Part shown: piece after piece, positions 1 to 9,610 of the stretch | Layout: every line of letters starts with the position of its first letter | Position numbering within the stretch: position 1 is the first letter of the stretch | Source: Magnetococcales bacterium | Lineage (GTDB): Bacteria; Pseudomonadota; Magnetococcia; Magnetococcales; Magnetaquicoccaceae | Reading direction: 5' to 3' | Length of the DNA stretch: 64,000 nucleotides | Assembly (NCBI GenBank): GCA_011089965.1 | Contig: JAANAU010000013.1 | Span: forward strand, 27,237 to 91,236 | Position numbers and translations under genes: made by a program | Notes under the pieces: model-generated | What the model saw: the letters and a program-made list of their open reading frames with translations, nothing else | Databases searched by the model: none | Told to the model about the DNA's origin: nothing

Positions 1-53
1 ATCTCTCCAGTTCGTTGTTCTGAAACCGAATCGAGACATGGAGAAGTCCGGAG

Positions 54-2051
54 ATGGGGATTGCCACGGATCTGATCATCATTGTTCTGGTTGCGTTGTT
101 GGGGGGTGGGATTGCCCATCTGTTCCGGCAACCTCTGATCCTCGGCTATATCCTGGCCGGCATCGCGGTTGGCCCGCATACCGGCGGCGTGACCATCACC
201 CAGATTCACGATATCGAACTGTTGGCCGAGATCGGGGTGGCGCTGTTGCTGTTTGCCCTGGGATTGGAGTTTTCATTTCAGGAGTTGCGCCCGGTCCGCC
301 GGGTGGCCCTGATCGGCACTCCCCTGCAACTGGCTGCCAGCCTGTTGTTGGGGTATGGTCTGGGGCGTCTGGCCGGACTCTCCTGGAATGTGAGCCTGTG
401 GTTCGGAGCCATGGTGGCCTTGTCCAGCACCATGGTGATCCTGAAAACCTTGATGAATCAGGGTTGGATGGGCACCCTCTCCAGCCGCGTGATGATCGCC
501 ATGCTGATCGTGCAGGATCTGGCGGTCGTACCGATGATGATCATCCTGCCCCAACTGGACAATCCGGACATGGGTTTGCAGATCCTGGGTTGGGCAGCCC
601 TCAAGGCCGTACTGTTTCTGGTGGTGATGGTGGTCGTGGGCACACGCCTGTTGCCATGGCTGATGGGTCGGATTGCCCGGTGGAACTCCCGCGAAATGTT
701 TATGCTCTCCTTGCTGGCCGTGGGGCTGGGCGTGGGATATGCCACCTGGCTGGTCGGTCTCTCTTTTGCTCTGGGTGCCTTTGTCGCCGGTATGGTACTG
801 GCCGGCTCCCATTATGGCCATCAGGCATTGAGCGATATCACGCCGGTACGGGATCTGTTTGCCATGCTCTTTTTCGTGTCAGTGGGCATGATGCTGGATC
901 CAGCTTTTCTGCTGGATCACCTGGGGCTGGTGGCCTGGCTGGTCGTGCTGGTGAGTCTGGGCAAAGGGGCAATCTTTTTTGGCGTGGCCCGTCTGTTCGG
1001 CTATGGCAATGTCGTGCCCTGGGCCATGGGGTTGGGGCTGTTCCAGATCGGTGAGTTCGCCTTTGTGATTGCCCGAATCGGCCATGCGGACGGGGCACTG
1101 GATCGGAATGCCTATGCCCTCTTTTTGACGGTGACCATCGTGACCATGCTGTTGACCCCGCTCATCTCCAGCATGACCGGACCGCTCTATGCCTGGATGC
1201 GGCAACGTCATCCGAAAAGTCCACGCACCACCATCACTTTGCCCACCGAAAAGCTGCACGATCATGTGATCGTGATTGGGGCGGGCCGGGTGGGACGCCA
1301 GGTGGTGGAGCTGTTGGGACGGGCAGGGGTCACCCGCATTGCCGTGGAAGCCGACTCACACCGGCTGGAACAGGCCCAACAGGCTGGGCTGCCGGTGGTC
1401 TATGGCGATGCCACTCAGGAGACCATCCTGCACGCAGTCGGCCTGAAACAGTGCCGCCTGCTGATCGTTACCCTCCCGGATCTGATCTCCTCCCGCACCG
1501 TGGTGGCCAGAGTCAAAGCACTGGCCCCCTCACTGCGCATCATCTCGCGGGTTTCCGGAGAAGAACAGATCGATCAACTGCGTGAACTGGGGGCACCGGA
1601 TGTGGTTTGGCCCCATCTGGAAGGGGGGCTGGAGATCTCACGGCTCGCCTTGACCCGCCTGGGTGTACCACCCGGGGCCATTCACCGTCTGGTCTGGGAA
1701 GCACGAGACCGCTGCTATGCCGACGTGGGCGACCCGGAAACCACCCCCTTGTTCCCGCCCCCACACCAGGCGGAAGCCTCCCTGCTGGATCTGGCATGGA
1801 TTCCGATCCAGCAGGGTTCTGACCTGGACAGCCAAACCATTGGCACCATCGATGTGCGCAAAAACAGCGGTGTGGCCATTCTGAGCATCTGGCGTCACGG
1901 CGCGTTCATCCACAATCCCGGTGCCGACTTCTGTCTGGCTGCTGGCGATCTGGTGGCCATTGTCGGCCCGGACCAGGGACGCAACCAGTTCCTGGTTTGG
2001 TCAACCCAGCCAGCCATTGCCACGGCACCCGGCTTCGACCACTCTTCTTGA
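54..2051 (+). CDS. KefB/KefC-type monovalent cation:proton antiporter (CPA2) with RCK domains
   Basis: Predicted inner-membrane K+(or Na+)/H+ antiporter of 665 aa. Residues 1 to about 385 are a run of hydrophobic helices typical of the Na_H_Exchanger fold, with the family's early [11 protein letters not shown] segment. From about residue 402 a Rossmann RCK/TrkA-N domain begins ([15 protein letters not shown] dinucleotide-binding loop), and the last ~90 residues resemble a TrkA-C ligand-binding domain ending in a DLVAIVGP strand. This is the YbaL/KefB layout, in which nucleotide or glutathione-adduct binding to the RCK domain gates efflux. The ATG at 54 has a GGAG directly upstream. The gene is convergent with glnS. 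Ion specificity cannot be read from sequence. Confidence 0.9.
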   Translation: MGIATDLIIIVLVALLGGGIAHLFRQPLILGYILAGIAVGPHTGGVTITQIHDIELLAEIGVALLLFALGLEFSFQELRPVRRVALIGTPLQLAASLLLGYGLGRLAGLSWNVSLWFGAMVALSSTMVILKTLMNQGWMGTLSSRVMIAMLIVQDLAVVPMMIILPQLDNPDMGLQILGWAALKAVLFLVVMVVVGTRLLPWLMGRIARWNSREMFMLSLLAVGLGVGYATWLVGLSFALGAFVAGMVLAGSHYGHQALSDITPVRDLFAMLFFVSVGMMLDPAFLLDHLGLVAWLVVLVSLGKGAIFFGVARLFGYGNVVPWAMGLGLFQIGEFAFVIARIGHADGALDRNAYALFLTVTIVTMLLTPLISSMTGPLYAWMRQRHPKSPRTTITLPTEKLHDHVIVIGAGRVGRQVVELLGRAGVTRIAVEADSHRLEQAQQAGLPVVYGDATQETILHAVGLKQCRLLIVTLPDLISSRTVVARVKALAPSLRIISRVSGEEQIDQLRELGAPDVVWPHLEGGLEISRLALTRLGVPPGAIHRLVWEARDRCYADVGDPETTPLFPPPHQAEASLLDLAWIPIQQGSDLDSQTIGTIDVRKNSGVAILSIWRHGAFIHNPGADFCLAAGDLVAIVGPDQGRNQFLVWSTQPAIATAPGFDHSS

Positions 2052-2114
2052 CTTTTAACAATAGTCAATCACAGTCGCTACCCAGTGCCATGACCGCCGA
2101 CGTGACCACACCTG

Positions 2115-3794
2115 TTACAACTTCTGTTCGATCTTGCTCCAGGCATCCCGCAATCCGACCGTGCGATTGAACACCGGCGCACCCGGACAGGAGTCCCGAT
2201 CCCGATGAAAATAACCCAAACGCTCAAACTGATATGGCAAAGCAACCGACTCCTCAGCCAGGATCGGCTCAAAACGACAGCCGCTCACAATCTCCATGGA
2301 GTCGGGATTGACATGATCCACGATCTCACCTTTCAAGGCATCAGGCTCCGGCATGGTGAACAACGGAGCATACAAACGCACCTCTCCCACAACCGAACGG
2401 GTGGCTGAAACCCAATGAATCACACCCGCCACCTTGCGACCCACAGGATTGGCATTCAAGGTGGCTGGATCGTGTTCGCAACGCAACTCCACGATCTCTC
2501 CTGTCACCGGATCCTGGATCACCTCGCGACAGCGTATCACATAGGCATTGCGCAAACGCACCTCGCCTCCGGTCACCAACCGCTTGTACTGTTTGGGCGC
2601 GGTTTCGCGAAAATCCTCCTGCTCGATAAACAGCTCACGGGTGAAACAGATCGTCCGTTTGCCCATGGCCTCGTTCTGCGGATGGATGGGAGCGGTCAAA
2701 AACTCTTCATGCCCTTCCGGCCAGCTCTCGATCACCACCTTCAAGGGCCGCAGCACGGCCATGGTCCGTGGGGAACGGGCCTCCAGATCACTGCGCAGAC
2801 AGTTTTCCAATAACGCCAACTCCACCCGGTTGGGGGATTTGGAGATCCCGATGCACCGACAAAACTCCCGGATCGACTCCGGAGTATACCCCCGTCGCCG
2901 CAATCCGGAGATGGTTGGCATGCGCGGATCATCCCAGCCGGCCACCATGCCCGATTGGACCAGGGCATTGAGCTTGCGCTTGCTCATCACCGTGTATTCC
3001 AGTGAGAGCCGGGAAAACTCGATCTGACGCGGACGACACGGCAGATCCAACTGATCGAGGATCCAATCATACAGTGGACGATGGTCCTCAAACTCCAGAG
3101 TGCAGAGCGAATGGGTCACACACTCCAAGGCATCCGAAATCCCATGCGCATAATCATAGGTGGGATAGATGACCCACGCATGACCGGTACGATGGTGCTC
3201 GACCCGTCGGATCCGATACAAGGCAGGGTCGCGCATGTTCATGTTGGGAGAGGCCATGTCGATTCTGGCCCGCAACACCCGCGCCCCGTCCGGGAACTCC
3301 CCGGCCCGCATCCGCCGGAACAGATCCAGATTCTCTTCCACCCCACGGTCGCGATACGGACTGTCACGTCCAGGTTCGGTCAATGTGCCGCGATACTCCC
3401 GCATGGCACTCGGGGAGAGATCACAGACATACGCCTTGCCTTTGAGAATCAACTCCTCGGCATAATGATACAACGGCTCAAAATAATCCGACGCAAAATA
3501 TTTGCGCTCCTCCCAGTCAAAGCCCAGCCAACGGACATCCTCCTGGATTGCATCCACATATTCGACATCCTCTTTTTCCGGATTGGTATCGTCGAAACGC
3601 AGATTGCACTGCCCGCCCGCATGTTCCGCTGCCACGCCGAAATTCAAACAGATGGATTTGGCATGACCAATATGCAGATAACCATTTGGTTCCGGAGGGA
3701 AACGGGTCTGAAGCCGCCCGCTGTTCACTCCGTTTTTCAGATCCTGGTCAATGATATCGCGTATGAAGTCCGCGCTTTCGAGGGAATCAGTCAT
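2115..3794 (-). CDS. glnS: Glutaminyl-tRNA synthetase
   Basis: Cytoplasmic class I synthetase that charges tRNA-Gln with glutamine using ATP. The 559-aa length matches bacterial GlnS (about 550). The class I signature HIGH lies at residues 41-44 in [15 protein letters not shown], and the KMSKS loop appears as VMSKRKL near residue 270. The C-terminal half has the two beta-barrel anticodon-binding domains expected of GlnS (for example the region around [17 protein letters not shown]). Direct GlnS charging is typical of beta/gammaproteobacteria and some other lineages; most alphaproteobacteria use the GatCAB route, which is a taxonomic hint. It is the first gene of no obvious operon; no good Shine-Dalgarno precedes the ATG. 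Confidence 0.97.
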   Translation of the reverse strand: MTDSLESADFIRDIIDQDLKNGVNSGRLQTRFPPEPNGYLHIGHAKSICLNFGVAAEHAGGQCNLRFDDTNPEKEDVEYVDAIQEDVRWLGFDWEERKYFASDYFEPLYHYAEELILKGKAYVCDLSPSAMREYRGTLTEPGRDSPYRDRGVEENLDLFRRMRAGEFPDGARVLRARIDMASPNMNMRDPALYRIRRVEHHRTGHAWVIYPTYDYAHGISDALECVTHSLCTLEFEDHRPLYDWILDQLDLPCRPRQIEFSRLSLEYTVMSKRKLNALVQSGMVAGWDDPRMPTISGLRRRGYTPESIREFCRCIGISKSPNRVELALLENCLRSDLEARSPRTMAVLRPLKVVIESWPEGHEEFLTAPIHPQNEAMGKRTICFTRELFIEQEDFRETAPKQYKRLVTGGEVRLRNAYVIRCREVIQDPVTGEIVELRCEHDPATLNANPVGRKVAGVIHWVSATRSVVGEVRLYAPLFTMPEPDALKGEIVDHVNPDSMEIVSGCRFEPILAEESVALPYQFERLGYFHRDRDSCPGAPVFNRTVGLRDAWSKIEQKL

Positions 3795-3859
3795 GATGGA
3801 AACGTACCGGCAGTTCGAGGGTGATTCATGAGTTGAATTTCAAAATGCAAGAAACACAC

Positions 3860-4228
3860 CTACTCTGAATGGCCACTCACCGCCATCCGGCGCATCAACT
3901 CCTCCTGGCGATCTGCCAACAGATGCAAACGGGTGTGAATATCGGTCAGGGTCATGTTCAGAGAGTTCAGCAACTCGTTCTGATTGGCAAAAATGCGATT
4001 GCTCTCCTCCTCCTGCTCTTCGGCCTTGCGCAACAACTCCTCTTGCTGGGAGATCAACTCGGGCAGAGCGGAGGTGCATTGTTCATAACGGGCACGGGTG
4101 GTCCGTTCCAATTCATCCATGCGTGCCACCAGTGTGGCATGACGCTGATAGAGTTGATCGACCCGGACATGCAACTCGCCCGCAATCGCATCACACCCCA
4201 TGGGAAAGAAACGCTTCTCTTTGGCCAT
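3860..4228 (-). CDS. Small coiled-coil protein of unknown function
   Basis: Predicted soluble protein of 122 aa, rich in Glu, Gln, Arg and Leu, with heptad-like spacing from about residue 15 to the end (for example LVARMDELERTTRARYEQC and LLRKAEEQEEESNRIFAN), so probably a long alpha-helical coiled coil. No signal peptide, membrane segment or recognised family. The ATG at 4228 follows a good GGGAGG at 5 nt; an in-frame GTG lies one codon upstream. It sits just downstream of the FlhB-like gene in the same direction (54-nt gap), so it may belong to a corA-flhB2-coiled-coil transcription unit. A flagellar link is only inference from that neighbour. Confidence 0.6.
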   Translation of the reverse strand: MAKEKRFFPMGCDAIAGELHVRVDQLYQRHATLVARMDELERTTRARYEQCTSALPELISQQEELLRKAEEQEEESNRIFANQNELLNSLNMTLTDIHTRLHLLADRQEELMRRMAVSGHSE

Positions 4229-4281
4229 CACCGCCTCCCGGAATTGATTTTTCGCAAGAGCCGCACTCTAGCATGCCTTAA

Positions 4282-4593
4282 TCAATTCGGGAAGCTTTTG
4301 TTCATGCGATAGACATAGGCCAACACCTCAGCCACGGCCTTGTACAGGGTTGGCGGAATGGTTTCACCCACCGGGATCTTGCCCAGCAGATCGACCAGAT
4401 CCGGATCTTCCATCATGGTGACCCCGGCATCACGTGCCTTTTTCATGATGGTTTCGGCAATCAGACCGCGCCCGGAAGCGGTGACGCGCGGGGCTGTATC
4501 CTGTTGACGCTGATAGCGCAATGCCACTGCCTTGCGCCGATACAAAGCCCGCGCACCGGCGTTCTCCCCTCCCCCCTCTTTGGAATCGCTCAT
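4282..4593 (-). CDS. Stand-alone FlhB C-terminal-domain protein (FlhB2-like)
   Basis: About 103 aa that match only the cytoplasmic C-terminal domain of FlhB, the flagellar export-gate protein that switches substrate specificity after hook completion. Visible family landmarks are AVALRYQ near the N terminus, VTASGRGLIAETIMKKARDAGV in parts, and the closing LYKAVAEVLAYVY. The N-terminal membrane domain is absent, and the autocleavage motif NPTH is replaced by a QQDTAP stretch, so it cannot be a normal self-cleaving FlhB. Such FlhB2 or FlhX proteins are known beside a FliK-like gene; a FliK-like gene lies 9.6 kb away at 14214-15350. ATG at 4593 chosen; an in-frame GTG at 4605 is an alternative. 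It follows corA by about 24 nt. Confidence 0.8.
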   Translation of the reverse strand: MSDSKEGGGENAGARALYRRKAVALRYQRQQDTAPRVTASGRGLIAETIMKKARDAGVTMMEDPDLVDLLGKIPVGETIPPTLYKAVAEVLAYVYRMNKSFPN

Positions 4594-4617
4594 GTTCCCA
4601 GTCACCCCATCCCCGGC

Positions 4618-5634
4618 CTACAACCAACCAAACCGCCGAAAGAGCCACAACTCGCACAGCCCCACCCCGAGCAACAACAATCCCTCCATGGTGAATCCAT
4701 GCTCGGTGGGAAACCAATGGCTGTCGGCATTCAGATACAAACCACTGACATTGCTGCCAAACCAACCCACAATAAAGGAAAGCGGCATGAAAAAGACCGA
4801 CATCATGGTCAATTTGAACACGAGATTGTTCAACCCCTCATTGATGGCATTGGCCACCGAATCCTGAATGATCCCGGCAGTGTCACGGATCTCATCCAGA
4901 TCTTCCATATGCCGGGTGGTTTCGTTCACCACCTCCTGCAACCGGGGGTTGAACTCGGCACCCACCCAGGGGGACTCCTCTCCCATCAATTTTATGATCG
5001 CCTCCCGTTGCGGTGCCAGATAACGCCGCAAGGCCACGGCAGCCACGCGCAGATCCCCCAACTGTTGACGGATACGCGGGCCATTGCGGCGGGTTTCCGA
5101 GGGTTCATGCGCGGTCAGGGTGTAATGTTCCATCTCATCCAGTTGCAGGCGCATCTTCTCCAGAATCGGCTCCATGCGGGCAGTCAGATGCTCCAGCAGC
5201 GTCACCAACAGCTCTGCCGGGCTGTGAGGACCGCCCCGGCTCTCCAGGGCACGCCGCACCCCATCGATGAAATGGATGCGCCGCCCGCGCACACTGATCA
5301 CCCCGGTTCCGTCCACCCATACACGCAATGCCACCATGTCGTGAAAATCATGCCCGGCATTTTCATTCACGATTCGCAACAGCAACACAGCCCCATTGCC
5401 AAAACGCACATAACGGGGACGGGTCTCTTCTGCCAGCAACACCTGGATGGCACCTGCCTCCAAACCAGATCGCTGCCGGATCCAATCCAGGGCACCCGGG
5501 GCGGTCCGATTCAAATGCAACCAGTACGGTGCCAGCCCGTTCACCCCATGAGGGCTGACCCGCGACCACTCGACCGCCTCCCCGCCTCCGTGGCCATCAA
5601 AATGCCAACCAAGAATCAATGGATTGGTATTCAT
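4618..5634 (-). CDS. CorA/ZntB-family divalent cation transporter
   Basis: A 338-aa protein with the CorA superfamily plan: an N-terminal alpha/beta cytoplasmic domain, a long helical stalk (about residues 140-270, including MEPILEKMRLQLDEMEHYTL), then two C-terminal membrane helices. The first ends in a pore signature written GSNVSG instead of the classic GMN, which points to the ZntB-like branch rather than canonical Mg2+ CorA. In this family homopentamers move Mg2+, Zn2+, Co2+ or Ni2+; direction and metal cannot be told here. ATG at 5634 preceded by GAGG at 4 nt. It is likely first in a unit with the FlhB-like gene. A second family member lies at 8546-9547. Confidence 0.88.
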   Translation of the reverse strand: MNTNPLILGWHFDGHGGGEAVEWSRVSPHGVNGLAPYWLHLNRTAPGALDWIRQRSGLEAGAIQVLLAEETRPRYVRFGNGAVLLLRIVNENAGHDFHDMVALRVWVDGTGVISVRGRRIHFIDGVRRALESRGGPHSPAELLVTLLEHLTARMEPILEKMRLQLDEMEHYTLTAHEPSETRRNGPRIRQQLGDLRVAAVALRRYLAPQREAIIKLMGEESPWVGAEFNPRLQEVVNETTRHMEDLDEIRDTAGIIQDSVANAINEGLNNLVFKLTMMSVFFMPLSFIVGWFGSNVSGLYLNADSHWFPTEHGFTMEGLLLLGVGLCELWLFRRFGWL

Positions 5635-5982
5635 CCGTCCTCATCTGGACTCCAAGTACAATAAGACATTGAGCATGATACGATAACTGACCCATGCAAT
5701 TCACGGACCACTCACAATCAAACAATCCGGCAATCAACAATTTTAAATTTTATCTCTCCTTGCTCAGATAACTATAGATTATAAATTTCATCATACATAC
5801 AACTTGACAAAATATAGAGGATCGTGTATTATGTTTCAATTAAGTTTCAAACAACAAAATCCTGTCCAGACTTTCTCAATTCACAATCCAATCGCCAAAC
5901 ATATACTCCATCGGACAACAGGTACGCACCGCTGTCGTGCCAAATCATTCAACAGAACGGCATCTCAAGGCAGGCCAAAGCC
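5635..5982. other. AT-rich intergenic stretch without a recognised gene
   Basis: About 350 bases between the divergent corA-like and pilin-like genes, clearly AT-richer than its surroundings around 5700-5830. An open frame that continues the pilin-like gene upstream to 5824 exists, but its residues look random and the family match only begins at 5983. Probably holds the promoters for both flanking genes; I could not assign specific boxes. Confidence 0.5.
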
Positions 5983-6420
5983 ATGAATATACCCCTCATC
6001 ACCGCACTCGGTTCCGTCCTGACCATCCTGATTACCAGCGTCGGGTATTATGATTACCGCTACAGCCAACGCCTGGCCCAGACACAGAAGCTGGAAGAGC
6101 AACGCAACGAGGCACGCGAAGGGTTGCTGGAGTTGGCCAAACGTCAAGAAATTCATTTCTCCACACACAACACCTATACAACGGACCTGTCCGCACTCGG
6201 TTATACTGATATCGAGGATCTCAGCGTACTGACGCCGCATGGATGGTATCGATTGATCATTCCGTCTGCGGACAACACCCGTTTCATACTCGCCGCCGAA
6301 CCCCAGGGAGAACAGACTGGAGATGCCAAATGCGGTGCCTTGACCTTCAGCAAGGAAGGTCAGGCCAAAGGAGCGCGCGGCAGTGACGGCACGGCCTGCT
6401 GGTCCAGCACACCCGATTGA
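5983..6420 (+). CDS. Type IV pilin-like (PilE-type C-terminal domain) protein with non-canonical N terminus
   Basis: A 145-aa protein. Residues 4-22 (about PLITALGSVLTILITSVGYYDY) form one hydrophobic helix followed by an alpha helix and a globular domain that resembles minor type IV pilins: the THNTYTTDLSALGY segment after the helix and the C-terminal disulfide-type ending CGALTFSKEGQAKG...CW are typical of the PilE-like family. Unlike true pilins there is no GFTLxE prepilin-peptidase site; the protein starts almost directly at the hydrophobic helix. It may be a membrane-anchored pilin-fold protein rather than a processed pilin. ATG at 5983 chosen because family similarity and the hydrophobic segment start there. 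No pilus genes nearby. Confidence 0.6.
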   Translation: MNIPLITALGSVLTILITSVGYYDYRYSQRLAQTQKLEEQRNEAREGLLELAKRQEIHFSTHNTYTTDLSALGYTDIEDLSVLTPHGWYRLIIPSADNTRFILAAEPQGEQTGDAKCGALTFSKEGQAKGARGSDGTACWSSTPD

Positions 6421-6470
6421 CCCCGCATATATTAAACCGCACCCATTTCGGGATACGTCGTTGATGTCAA

Positions 6471-6628
6471 GGGGGTCCAGGGGCCTATGACCCCTGGTGG
6501 GATCCAAGGGCAAAGCCCTTGGTGGGGTTTGGGGCAACGCCCCAACAAAACAAATTACACATTCCAAAATGGTTTTGGTTTAAAACATTAAAACATTAAA
6601 ATCCTGGGGGATGAATCCCCCAGACCCC
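6471..6628. repeat. Cluster of four GC-rich stem-loops (modular intergenic repeat)
   Basis: Four perfect inverted repeats stand close together: CCAGGGG/CCCCTGG (6477-6497), CCAAGGGC/GCCCTTGG (6504-6522), TTGGGGC/GCCCCAA (6529-6545) and CTGGGGG/CCCCCAG (6604-6623). The first three are linked by GGTGGG-type spacers, giving a modular pattern seen as dispersed intergenic repeats in several proteobacterial genomes (from memory, not checked). It separates the pilin-like gene from mgtE and could act as a terminator or mRNA-processing signal. Only this copy is present in the window. Confidence 0.6.
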
Positions 6629-6700
6629 CTCTTTTCTTTCAATAATTGGATATTCATACTCGGCTCAGGAATCACCAAACAGCCTCTAAGGAAACATATA

Positions 6701-8533
6701 ATGGCCCAAGATCGCATCGGCGTCATGCTGGAGACGGTCACACGTCTGTATCGCAAGCAATCGCTGCCCCACCTGGAAAACCTGCTCGCCAAAAGTGCCG
6801 AACAGGATCTGACGGCTTTGTTCCGTCTGATGCGCGATGAGGAGAGCACACGGATTCTCACCCTCCTGCCACGCGCCAAGGCCGCACGGGTCTTGCGCAC
6901 CCTCACCCTGGAACAACAAATCAAGATCGTCTCTTTGGCAGAAATGCGCGAGATCCAACCCATCCTGGAGGAGTTGACCGCAGATGAACTGACCCCGATT
7001 GCCGAACGCCTGGATAAATCCAAACAAAATCCACTGCACATCATCATCGCCATGCGGCAACTCCCTGCCAACATGATCGATGATCGCATGATGGGCCGGA
7101 CAAATGGGGAAATCAACGCCTCTGACCTCCCTGCCGACGGGTCAACACAGCAATTATCATCAACATCCATCAACACGCGCCCGCCACAAAATCTGGAAAA
7201 GGCGCAAATCCTGGTCGAAAACATTACCACTCTGTATGCAAAACAGGCAACGCGCACCCTGCAAAACATCTTTGCCAAAGCCTATCCTGCCGATCTGGCC
7301 GCTGCCCTGGAGATGCTGCCCCAGGAACAGGTGGTGGAGCTTTTTCTGCTCATCCCTGACAACGATCAGAAAGCCAGGGTCATCGGAGAACTGGAAGCCA
7401 CACTGCAAACCGAAATCATTCGTTCCCTCCGCACCGAAACCATCGTGCCTATCGTTGTCTGTCTGGCACCAGACAAACGCACCGACCTGTTCAACCATCT
7501 GGACCAGGAACTGGCGGATACACTCCTCAATCAACTGGATCAAGAAACCAAATCCGAGGTTGAAAACCTGCTGAAATATCCGCCGGAGAGCGCGGGGGGC
7601 ATGATGACCTCGCAATTTTTCGCCTTGCCGGAAGAGACCCTGGTCTCGGAAGCCATTGCCGCAGTACGCACCCTGCCCACCTATGAGATGGTCTTTTATC
7701 TCTATGTCACGGACGAATCAGGCCGGCTGACCGGCGTCAGTTCACTGCGTCAACTGCTGCTGGCCAACCCCCACAAACCGTTGCGGGAGATGATGAATCC
7801 CCGCGTGGTCAAGACCTACACCCATACCCCCCAGAATGAGGTGGTCGAGATGGTGCGCCACTACCGGCTGTTGGGGGTCCCGGTGGTGGATGAAATGGAG
7901 GTCATGGTCGGCCTGGTGACCGTGGACGACATTTTTCCCGTGTTCCAGGAAGAGGTGACCGAAGACATGTTGAAAATGGCCGGAGCACACAGCGATGAGA
8001 TCTCTGCCGACTCCTCGTTGCCGATCATACGCATCCGCCTTCCGTGGCTGTTGTTGGTTCTGGTCGGTGGCATGGCCGGTGTGGGCATCTATCATTACTT
8101 TGAAAAAGAGGTACTGGAAATGATCTATCTGATCTATTTCCTGCCAGTGGTCACGGCCTTGGCTGGGAATGTCGGCAACCAGTCGGCCACAGTGGTCATC
8201 CGGGGATTGCGCACCGGAGAAATCAAGGTCAATGCCTTCTGGAAAATTTTCGTACGCGAAGTCGGGGCCGGAAGCCTGATGGGTCTACTGGCCGGGCTGC
8301 TGTTAGGATTGACCGCCTTTCTCATGTTCCAGAATATCGATCTGCTGGTAGTGATCACCGTCGCCGCAACGGTCACCATCACGCTGAGCAGCATGATTGC
8401 CACCACCGTGCCTTTGCTGCTGGTACGCAAAGGAGGCGATCCCACGGCATTGACCGGTCCCATGTTGACCACAATCATCGATGTCTCCGGTATTGCCAGC
8501 TACTTCTTGAGCGCACACATCTTTATCGACTGA
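6701..8533 (+). CDS. mgtE: MgtE-type magnesium transporter with duplicated N-terminal domain
   Basis: Predicted 610-aa inner-membrane Mg2+ channel. MgtE proteins are usually about 450 aa; this one has a second helical MgtE-N-like repeat. Residues ~10-45 (VTRLYRKQSLPHLENLLAK) align by eye with residues ~170-205 (ITTLYAKQATRTLQNIFAK). Then come a CBS pair (VPVVDEMEVMVGLVTVDDI) and five membrane helices with the signature GNVGNQSATVVIRGL and, in the last helix, GGDPTALTGP...TTIIDVSG, retaining the pore Asp expected from the T. thermophilus structure. ATG at 6701 has AAGGA 7-8 nt upstream; an upstream in-frame ATG at 6611 lies in the stem-loop repeat and is rejected. corA-like gene follows after 12 nt, so the two are probably co-transcribed. 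Confidence 0.92.
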   Translation: MAQDRIGVMLETVTRLYRKQSLPHLENLLAKSAEQDLTALFRLMRDEESTRILTLLPRAKAARVLRTLTLEQQIKIVSLAEMREIQPILEELTADELTPIAERLDKSKQNPLHIIIAMRQLPANMIDDRMMGRTNGEINASDLPADGSTQQLSSTSINTRPPQNLEKAQILVENITTLYAKQATRTLQNIFAKAYPADLAAALEMLPQEQVVELFLLIPDNDQKARVIGELEATLQTEIIRSLRTETIVPIVVCLAPDKRTDLFNHLDQELADTLLNQLDQETKSEVENLLKYPPESAGGMMTSQFFALPEETLVSEAIAAVRTLPTYEMVFYLYVTDESGRLTGVSSLRQLLLANPHKPLREMMNPRVVKTYTHTPQNEVVEMVRHYRLLGVPVVDEMEVMVGLVTVDDIFPVFQEEVTEDMLKMAGAHSDEISADSSLPIIRIRLPWLLLVLVGGMAGVGIYHYFEKEVLEMIYLIYFLPVVTALAGNVGNQSATVVIRGLRTGEIKVNAFWKIFVREVGAGSLMGLLAGLLLGLTAFLMFQNIDLLVVITVAATVTITLSSMIATTVPLLLVRKGGDPTALTGPMLTTIIDVSGIASYFLSAHIFID

Positions 8534-8545
8534 ACGAGGCCCAAC

Positions 8546-9547
8546 ATGAGCACTGACGCAGGCGGAACAATCTATGCCTACCAGATCGACAAATCCGGCA
8601 AGGCCCAAGCCATCGGCTGGCACGAAATCCGCAATTGGAAACCGGAAAACGGCTACTATTGGCTGGTCAGCCGCCCTGACGGGGCCGAAACCCGACGCTG
8701 GCTGCAATCCGAAAGCGGCCTGGAGCCTGAGGTGGTCAACACGCTGTTCAGCAACGACAATCGTCCACAGTCGATTTTCAGCAATACCGGCACATTGATC
8801 GCCCTGCGCGCGGTCAATCAAAGTGTCAGCGACGAAAACGACGACGAATTGACCTGTGTCAACATCTGGGTGGACAACTCCAGGATTATCACCATCCGAA
8901 CCCGCAAAATCCTGGCTTGCGACGATGTGCGCAATGAAATCAAAGAGGGAGAGATTCCAAGGGATACTGGAGAACTCTTCTCACGTCTGGTGGATCGGAT
9001 CATGATCCGTCTGGCTCCCTTTACCAGCCGGATCGATCATGAACTGGATCTTCTGGAAGACAAGATCCTGCTCTCCCCCACCACCGGCAACAGCCACCAT
9101 GAACTGTCGGTGATGCGCCATCGAATCATCACCGCCCGCCGCTTTCTGGTGCCCCAGCATGGAGTACTGAGTTCATTATACAGTGATCGCGCCTTTTGGC
9201 TGTCCGATCCCTGCAAACGACAACTGCGCGAAGCCAACAGTCACATCAATCGCGCCATTGAAGATATCAATGCCTGTCGCGAACATGCGGCTCTGTTGCA
9301 GGATGAGATCATGGCGCGCATGGATCGCAGCATGAACCGCACCATGAAGATCGTGGCAGTCTTCACCGCCTTTCTCTTGCCCATGAATGCTGTCACCAGT
9401 CTGTTGGGCACCAACATCGAAGGGATTCCAGGACAGGCCGGAACCAATGCGCCCTACGGTTTTTTGTTTGAATGTCTGGGACTGTTCCTGCTGATGGTGG
9501 TCAGTTACTTCGTCTTCAAGAAGCTGAAATGGTTTGACGAGGATTGA
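8546..9547 (+). CDS. CorA/ZntB-family divalent cation transporter
   Basis: A 333-aa CorA superfamily member: N-terminal alpha/beta domain, long helical stalk with LDLLEDKILLSP, and two C-terminal membrane helices. The pore loop reads GTNIEGIPG, a ZntB-type GxN followed by a Gly-rich loop, not GMN. In E. coli, ZntB moves Zn2+ with protons; other members carry Mg2+ or other metals. The gene follows mgtE by 12 nt, which supports a shared role in divalent metal balance. It is only weakly similar by eye to the other CorA-like protein at 4618-5634, so the two are not recent duplicates. A strong hairpin follows the stop codon. Confidence 0.88.
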   Translation: MSTDAGGTIYAYQIDKSGKAQAIGWHEIRNWKPENGYYWLVSRPDGAETRRWLQSESGLEPEVVNTLFSNDNRPQSIFSNTGTLIALRAVNQSVSDENDDELTCVNIWVDNSRIITIRTRKILACDDVRNEIKEGEIPRDTGELFSRLVDRIMIRLAPFTSRIDHELDLLEDKILLSPTTGNSHHELSVMRHRIITARRFLVPQHGVLSSLYSDRAFWLSDPCKRQLREANSHINRAIEDINACREHAALLQDEIMARMDRSMNRTMKIVAVFTAFLLPMNAVTSLLGTNIEGIPGQAGTNAPYGFLFECLGLFLLMVVSYFVFKKLKWFDED

Positions 9548-9566
9548 TCCTCAAGAATCAAGAGCA

Positions 9567-9596
9567 CTCCCGGGGCCTGCATCCATGCCCCGGGAG
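9567..9596. terminator. Bidirectional terminator hairpin
   Basis: Perfect 10-bp stem CTCCCGGGGC/GCCCCGGGAG with a 10-nt loop, placed between the convergent corA-like (+) and mgtE (-) genes. No strong T-run on either side, so intrinsic termination efficiency is uncertain. Confidence 0.65.
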
Positions 9597-9610
9597 CGGC
9601 ATGATCGGGT

